DNA of 10,201 bases. It comes from Deltaproteobacteria bacterium. GTDB lineage: Bacteria; Desulfobacterota; Desulfarculia; Adiutricales; Adiutricaceae. Of the stretch, positions 6,221 to 10,201 are shown piece after piece. Below the pieces are notes generated by a model, which saw only the letters and a program-made list of their open reading frames with translations, ran no database searches and had not been told where the DNA came from. The position numbers were made by a program, and so were the translations under genes. Where the stretch lies: the NCBI GenBank assembly GCA_031257955.1, contig JAIRNQ010000094.1:1-10201 (forward strand). The letters are read 5' to 3'. Positions within the stretch are counted from its first letter, which is position 1. Each line of letters opens with the position of its first letter.

Positions 6221-7723
6221 ATGACCGATACCGAAAACGTCGCCATTGACATTGACGAAGGCTACCAGAGCCCATTCCCTGACCAGTTCCCGGGAGAGGA
6301 ACCCGGCTATGGCCCGAGGGAAGAGTTTGTGGAAGACCAAGGGGAGGGCAAGCCCGGATCTTCCAAACCGGATCTGGAGATCGAGCGCTCCATTTTGGGG
6401 GCCATCCTGTCCGACCCTTACGAGGCCGTACCCCTGGCAATGGAAGCCGGCCTAAGGTCCGACGACTTTTTTCAGCGGTCCCACGCCGACATCTACGCCA
6501 CCATTTTAGAGCTCTACAACGAGGGCAAGGCCGTGGATCTCACTATGCTCAGGACTAGGCTTAAGCAAAAGAATTTGCTTAAGCTTGTGGGCGGTGTGGC
6601 TTACTTGTCCGAGCTCGATGACCATTACGGCATACCCGGTAACGTTGGGCACTACGCTACAATAATCATCGAAAGGTCTACCCTTAGGCGTCTTATGGAC
6701 GCCTCGGCCCAGATTGCTACGATGAGCCGCTCCAACCCTACCAACGTGGCCGAAGTGCTGGACGAGTCCGAGGCCTTGATCTACAGGATCCGCGATAGCC
6801 GAAGCCCCAACAGGTTGATCCACGTCTCCCAAGAGATGGACACGGTCTTTAAGCACATAATCGAGGTTAGAAACACGGTTGGCGGAATCACCGGCATTCC
6901 GACCGGCTATACGGCGTTGGATCAAAAGTTGGGCGGCTTCCAAAAGACCGATTTGATCATCATCGGCGGGCGACCGGGCATGGGCAAGACCTCCTTGGCC
7001 CTGAATTTTACCCTGAACGCCGCCATACCCAGCTTAAGGCAGAGCCGGAAGGATCTCCCGCCCCACGCTGTGGCCCTTTTTAGCATGGAAATGGGAAACG
7101 ATCAGGTCCTTCAGCGCCTTTTGTGCCAGCTGGGCCACCACGATCTGGTTGAGCTGCGCACGGGCCGGATCAACGACGATGACATCAATAGGCTCACGAC
7201 CAACGCCAGCCTTCTAAGAAAGTCGAAGATCTTCATAGACGACACGGCCGCCATGAGGCCCCTGGAGCTAAGGGCCAAGGCCCGCCGGCTCAAAAGCCAG
7301 CTTATGAACATGGGCCAGGATCTGGGGCTTATCGTGGTTGACTACCTCCAGCTGATGAGACCCAATGAGCAGCACCAAAACCGCGAGCAGCAGATCCGCG
7401 AGATTAGCGGATCGCTTAAGGCCCTGGCCAAGGAACTTAAAGTGCCGGTCATTACCCTCTCGCAGCTCAAGCGCTCGGACGAGCTGGAACCGAGCCTCTC
7501 GGATCTCAGGGAGAGCGGCAGCATCGAGCAGGACGCCGATTTGGTGTTGTTTATCGTCCGGCCCGAGATGATAAAAAAGGACGACATAACCCTCAAAGGC
7601 AAGGCCGAGATTAGGATCAACAAACACCGTAACGGTCCAACCGGGGTCGTTTACCTCCAATACCTCGATAGATTCACCTCCTTTGTGCCCGGGACCAACT
7701 TTGACGAAATTAAGGATATCTGA
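6221..7723 (+). CDS. dnaB: replicative DNA helicase DnaB
   Basis: DnaB is the hexameric ATP-driven helicase that unwinds DNA ahead of the replication fork. The N-terminal primase-interaction domain starts around residue 50 (DLEIERSILGAIL). The RecA-like motor has Walker A GRPGMGKTS (about 249-257), the H1a-type segment FSMEMGNDQVLQRLL, Walker B VVDYLQLM (about 372-379), LSQLKR and SIEQDADLVLF (about 431-442). No intein interrupts the motor. At 500 aa it is longer than the usual 450-470 because of an acidic Pro/Gly/Glu-rich N-terminal extension of about 48 residues. ATG 6221 was chosen because GGGGG at 6208-6212 lies 8 nt away; the in-frame TTG at 6206 has no ribosome site. The usual rplI neighbour is absent and the gene appears to be transcribed alone. 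Confidence 0.97.
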   Translation: MTDTENVAIDIDEGYQSPFPDQFPGEEPGYGPREEFVEDQGEGKPGSSKPDLEIERSILGAILSDPYEAVPLAMEAGLRSDDFFQRSHADIYATILELYNEGKAVDLTMLRTRLKQKNLLKLVGGVAYLSELDDHYGIPGNVGHYATIIIERSTLRRLMDASAQIATMSRSNPTNVAEVLDESEALIYRIRDSRSPNRLIHVSQEMDTVFKHIIEVRNTVGGITGIPTGYTALDQKLGGFQKTDLIIIGGRPGMGKTSLALNFTLNAAIPSLRQSRKDLPPHAVALFSMEMGNDQVLQRLLCQLGHHDLVELRTGRINDDDINRLTTNASLLRKSKIFIDDTAAMRPLELRAKARRLKSQLMNMGQDLGLIVVDYLQLMRPNEQHQNREQQIREISGSLKALAKELKVPVITLSQLKRSDELEPSLSDLRESGSIEQDADLVLFIVRPEMIKKDDITLKGKAEIRINKHRNGPTGVVYLQYLDRFTSFVPGTNFDEIKDI

Positions 7724-8087
7724 TTGGGCCCTACCCATCGCGGCCATCGGCCCGCCACGGGCGACTAAACCAGGGCCAACAAGTCTTATTAGCCTTTATT
7801 GCCTGAGTTCCCGTAATTCCCATAATTTTTGCCATAAAGCCGGCTATATACATAAATCGCAATCACTAAATGGAAAAATTTATGTGGTTATATTTTGACT
7901 TATCCTTAACTCTAACCTTCATTAATTTGTATAAAAGTCACTCGATAGCAAACTTTATTTTACAGCCATCCTTAGTTGGGTCCTTGTGTTATTAATTTGA
8001 GGATACTATTGTATTATGAATAATAGCATTAGACTATACACATAATTTGTACAATAGACATATAAAGGCCTATATTTATAATCTTAC
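7724..8087. other. AT-rich intergenic island, no gene
   Basis: After a small stem, GCCCG-CCA-CGGGC (7750-7762) without a T tract, composition turns sharply AT-rich from about 7790. This contrasts strongly with the GC-rich genes. No open frame of useful length or RNA was recognised. A 10-bp direct repeat ACTTATCCTT occurs at 7898-7907 and 8086-8095, the second copy overlapping the 3' end of the transposase remnant. The island may have arrived with that element or be eroded sequence. Confidence 0.55.
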
Positions 8088-8434
8088 TTATCCTTTTTTG
8101 GCATGCCGCAGCCGCAACCCTCTTAAAGTTCGTCCGATAACTTTAAAGGCTACCGCTAATCGAATCCTTACGAGCCCTCCGTGACGAAGCCTTTTAAACC
8201 CTGTCTCTTTTGTCAGGGACTGTTTGTAGCTTCAATGCCTGATCTCATGGCATATTGCTTCTTGAAGTCATCCGTTTGTTCTGTAGCTCGACGCCTTGAA
8301 AGGCGAAGTACTTTCATGTCATAGGTTATCTCTGCTTTGCCCCCGGAAAGCCTTACTGGGCAAAGGTTTTCTTTAAGGCATTTATCGCAGATCGTTTTAT
8401 CGAAGCCGCAAACTTTTCGTCCGCAGTGAATTAC
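8088..8434 (-). pseudogene. frameshifted C-terminal fragment of a DDE transposase
   Basis: Read on the - strand, 8434 to 8219 encodes 72 residues with a Cys cluster (TICDKCLKENLCPV), RRRATEQTDDFKKQY and YAMRSGIEATNS. A stop follows in that frame. After a single-base deletion (8214-8218 has five bases where six would keep frame), the next frame continues LTKETGFKRLRHGGLVRI, then RGLRLRHAKKG, and stops at 8088-8090. Joined, this is the C-terminal end of a cut-and-paste transposase: the Y-x2-R-x3-E signature is that of the IS4-type DDE superfamily, and the Cys cluster is typical of IS1182-like members. The catalytic Asp residues and the N-terminal two-thirds are missing, and stops precede 8434. 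No terminal inverted repeats were identified. The fragment is a dead remnant, and its family assignment below superfamily is tentative. Confidence 0.8.
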
Positions 8435-8498
8435 GGATTATTATTTTTGATCCATTTTAGAGCTGGGCTAGCCAACGACCAACGGACTTTTATGAGAG

Positions 8499-8625
8499 GT
8501 TGCGGTCTGTAACCGGACGGACAACGGATTGTCGCTGAAGTTCTGTGACAGTTGCGGACGGTCAGTGAACGGACAACGGATTGTCGCTGAAGTTCTGTGA
8601 CAGTTGCGGACTGTAAGTGAACGGA
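8499..8625. repeat. 52-bp tandem repeat, about 2.4 copies
   Basis: Units start at 8499, 8551 and 8603, and the last is truncated at about 8625. The first two are identical over their last 33 bases and differ mainly near bases 8-19. Each begins GTTGCGG and ends TTCTGTGACA. The array lies between GCCAAC (8471-8476) and GTTGGC (8649-8654), an inverted pair that could mark the limits of a small element. No gene is supported here. Confidence 0.9.
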
Positions 8626-8654
8626 TGCGGATAGTCCGGGTCAGTTTAGTTGGC

Positions 8655-8683
8655 TTGACACCCAAGGGCGCCTTGAGTAAAAT
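8655..8683 (+). promoter_or_regulatory. near-consensus sigma-70 promoter
   Basis: TTGACA (8655-8660) and TAAAAT (8678-8683) are separated by exactly 17 bp and match 11 of 12 consensus bases, the best promoter in the window. Transcription would start around 8690. The next gene, leuS, is about 315 nt away, and a terminator-like hairpin lies only about 70 nt downstream. The product could therefore be a short RNA or a long leuS leader. Confidence 0.6.
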
Positions 8684-8727
8684 CAGGACGCGCCAATGAG
8701 GGACCGCGCTCGCCCAACCGGCAGGTT

Positions 8728-8758
8728 CGGGGCAGCCTTGGGACCTTTCCCCGTTTTT
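8728..8758 (+). terminator. terminator-like hairpin with T5
   Basis: CGGGG (8728-8732) pairs with CCCCG (8749-8753), followed by TTTTT (8754-8758). The loop is large (16 nt), and an alternative stem GGTTC/GGACC (8724-8728/8741-8745) competes, so this is a weak terminator. With the promoter at 8655-8683 it would give a transcript of about 70 nt. Confidence 0.35.
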
Positions 8759-8769
8759 CGGTTTGCCCG

Positions 8770-8833
8770 TTGGCTGGTATGGCCGTAAGTTGGTTTGGCA
8801 ATTGGCTGGTATGGCAGAAAGCTGGTTTGGCCG
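8770..8833. repeat. 32-bp tandem repeat x2, built from 16-bp units
   Basis: Two 32-bp copies start at 8770 and 8802 with TTGGCTGGTATGGC. Each copy divides into two related 16-bp halves sharing a TTGG or CTGG core followed by TWTGGC. The array lies about 170 bp upstream of leuS. No function is evident. Confidence 0.8.
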
Positions 8834-8930
8834 TTCTTTCAGGGCTGGCAGGTGAATGTCAAAGGTCTATTAGTTCAAGGATTTTGGGCTCTAAAATAAC
8901 AGTATTTAGGAAAGTAATTTCTATACATTC

Positions 8931-8961
8931 TATTTAATTTTGGTTAAATAGGGTGTATAAT
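8931..8961 (+). promoter_or_regulatory. probable leuS promoter with inverted repeat
   Basis: TATAAT (8956-8961) is a perfect -10 in AT-rich DNA 43 bp before leuS. The -35 position (TTTAAT, 8933-8938) is poor. A 7-bp inverted repeat TATTTAA/TTAAATA (8931-8937/8944-8950) covers the -35 and spacer. In the leader, GGGTTT (8974-8979) and AAACCC (8986-8991) can form a small hairpin. No T-box sequence is seen. Confidence 0.45.
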
Positions 8962-9004
8962 TTTTTAATAACTGGGTTTTGTTTGAAACCCTGGGTAAAA
9001 AGAC

Positions 9005-10201
9005 ATGGCAAAGTATAATCAATCCGAGGTCGAGGCCAAGTGGCGAGACCGATGGGAAAAGGAAGGCACCTACACGACCGATCTGGTGGGGGCCAAAAAA
9101 CCTTTTTTCAACCTGATGATGTTTCCCTACCCGTCGGCCGAGGGGCTGCACGTGGGGAACCTCTTTGCCTTCGTCGGTTCCGACATCCAGGGACGTTATC
9201 ACCGGCTCCTGGGCTACGACGTCTTTGAGCCCATGGGTTTTGACGCCTTTGGCATGCATTCGGAGAACTTCGCCCTTAAGGTGGGCCGCCATCCGGCCGA
9301 GATGGTTCCCAAAAATATCGAGCGTTTTCGGGAGAACCAGCTGAAAAAAGTCGGCCTTATGGTGGACTGGGGCCATCAGGTGGACACCACCAGCCCGGAG
9401 TATTATCGCTGGACCCAGTGGATGTTCGTGACCCTCTTTAAAAACGATCTGGCCTACCGCAAGAGGGCGGCGGTTAACTGGTGTCCCAGCTGCAAGACGG
9501 TTTTGGCCGCCGAGCAGGTCATAGACGGGCAGTGCGAGCGCTGCCAGAGCCTGGTCACCAAAAAAGAAATGGCCCAGTGGTTCTTTAGGACCACGGCCTT
9601 CGCCGGAGAAATGCTGGACGAGCTGGATCGCCTGGATTGGTCGGAGCGGACCAAAGTGGCCCAGCGCAACTGGATCGGGCGCAGCCAAGGGGCCGAGGTA
9701 ACCTTCGGGATCGAAGATGGGCCAAGCTTTAGCGTTTTCACCACCCGGCCGGACACGCTTTTCGGGGCCACCTACATGGTGTTTTCGCCCGAGCACCCGC
9801 TGGTGGATCAAATTACCGTGCCGGACCAAGCCAAGGCGGTGGCCGACTATCGCCAAGCCATACAGGCTCTGACGGAAGTGGAACGCCAAGCCGAAGGGCG
9901 GGAAAAGACGGGCGTCTTTACCGGGGCCATGGCCATAAATCCGGTTAACGGGGAGAAGATCCCCATCTGGGTGGCCGATTACGTGCTGATGGGCTACGGA
10001 ACAGGTGCCATTATGGCCGTCCCTGGCCACGATACCAGAGACCATGAGTTCGCCTTGAAGTTTGGGCTGCCCATCAGGGAGGTCGTCTCCGGTGAGGACG
10101 AAACCGTCGACGTACAAAAGGAAGCTTACGTCGGGGACGGAAAGCTGGTAAACAGCGGGGAGTTTAACGGCCTAGTGGCCAAAACCGAAGGCATATACGC
10201 C
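9005..10201 (+). CDS. leuS: leucyl-tRNA synthetase (5' part, runs off the window)
   Basis: LeuRS charges tRNA-Leu with leucine in the cytosol. The window holds the first 399 codons, open to the edge. The class I HIGH element is HVGN (49-52) in PYPSAEGLHVGN, followed by GFDAFGMHSENFA where E. coli has a GLPAE-type sequence. A zinc-binding insertion has Cys160/Cys163 and Cys177/Cys180. The CP1 editing domain has TTRPDT (about 246-251) and GTGAIMAVPGHD (about 332-343), whose Asp is the conserved editing residue, so editing looks intact. KMSKS lies beyond the window. ATG 9005 has only a weak upstream GGG, but the protein begins at the family's usual point. ValRS and IleRS are excluded by the LeuRS-type editing motifs and the SAEGLHVGN form. 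Confidence 0.96.
   Translation, partial: MAKYNQSEVEAKWRDRWEKEGTYTTDLVGAKKPFFNLMMFPYPSAEGLHVGNLFAFVGSDIQGRYHRLLGYDVFEPMGFDAFGMHSENFALKVGRHPAEMVPKNIERFRENQLKKVGLMVDWGHQVDTTSPEYYRWTQWMFVTLFKNDLAYRKRAAVNWCPSCKTVLAAEQVIDGQCERCQSLVTKKEMAQWFFRTTAFAGEMLDELDRLDWSERTKVAQRNWIGRSQGAEVTFGIEDGPSFSVFTTRPDTLFGATYMVFSPEHPLVDQITVPDQAKAVADYRQAIQALTEVERQAEGREKTGVFTGAMAINPVNGEKIPIWVADYVLMGYGTGAIMAVPGHDTRDHEFALKFGLPIREVVSGEDETVDVQKEAYVGDGKLVNSGEFNGLVAKTEGIYA

Noticed and set aside
8499..8625. Possible CRISPR array
   Set aside because: The repeats are directly adjacent 52-bp units without unique spacers, and no cas gene is nearby.
8468..8665. 65-codon - strand open frame over the 52-bp repeats
   Set aside because: It is produced by the tandem repeat; no start site or domain, and the frame is shifted by the 52-bp period between copies.
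8930..10117. 395-codon - strand open frame opposite leuS
   Set aside because: It is the antisense shadow of leuS, whose + strand frame has clear synthetase motifs through to the window edge.

Overview
This is a bacterial chromosome segment with all recognisable intact genes on the + strand. Coding sequence covers roughly 64% of the window, which is low, and several gaps carry tandem repeats. The genes use many G/C-ending codons and the core is moderately GC-rich. Two intergenic parts, about 7790-8090 and 8880-8990, are clearly AT-rich. The gene set does not fix a phylum. HPr carries the Ser site used by HPr kinase, and LeuRS has a non-E. coli-type HIGH region. Low coding density, many minisatellite-like arrays and a decayed transposase would fit a host-associated or genome-eroding bacterium. 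That is inference, and I give no firm taxonomic name.

Layout: 1-693 holds three tandem 231-bp units that continue past the left edge. A perfect 9-5-9 inverted repeat at 726-748 precedes a zinc-dependent MDR dehydrogenase (812-1843). Next come the general PTS phosphotransferases, enzyme I (ptsI, 2042-3778) and HPr (ptsH, 3915-4184), in the order I then H. The 306-bp gap after ptsH holds strong, partly competing stems and a T-rich terminator-like tail. It is followed by a 16-bp palindrome and a -10-like box just before surE (4491-5261, GTG start). A 15-bp tandem repeat runs across the surE stop codon, and an intrinsic terminator lies at 5402-5436.

The 960-bp gap between surE and dnaB holds what I consider the best candidate for an undescribed element. 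An extended -10 promoter (5597-5605) sits immediately before an RNA-like segment whose two ends pair (11 bp). That segment contains several nested stems and ends in a textbook intrinsic terminator (5846-5868). dnaB (6221-7723) follows with its own plausible promoter. The 1.28-kb gap after dnaB contains an AT-rich island, a frameshifted C-terminal fragment of a DDE transposase on the - strand (8088-8434), a 52-bp tandem repeat, and a near-consensus sigma-70 promoter (8655-8683) with a terminator-like hairpin about 70 nt downstream. A 16/32-bp repeat comes next. The window ends inside leuS (9005 onward, first 399 codons).

Functionally, enzyme I and HPr form the soluble phosphorelay of the PTS, although no sugar-specific EII is present here. 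The preceding dehydrogenase may act on a polyol or sugar phosphate, but nothing in the window proves the link. SurE, DnaB and LeuRS are housekeeping genes and appear to be separate transcription units.
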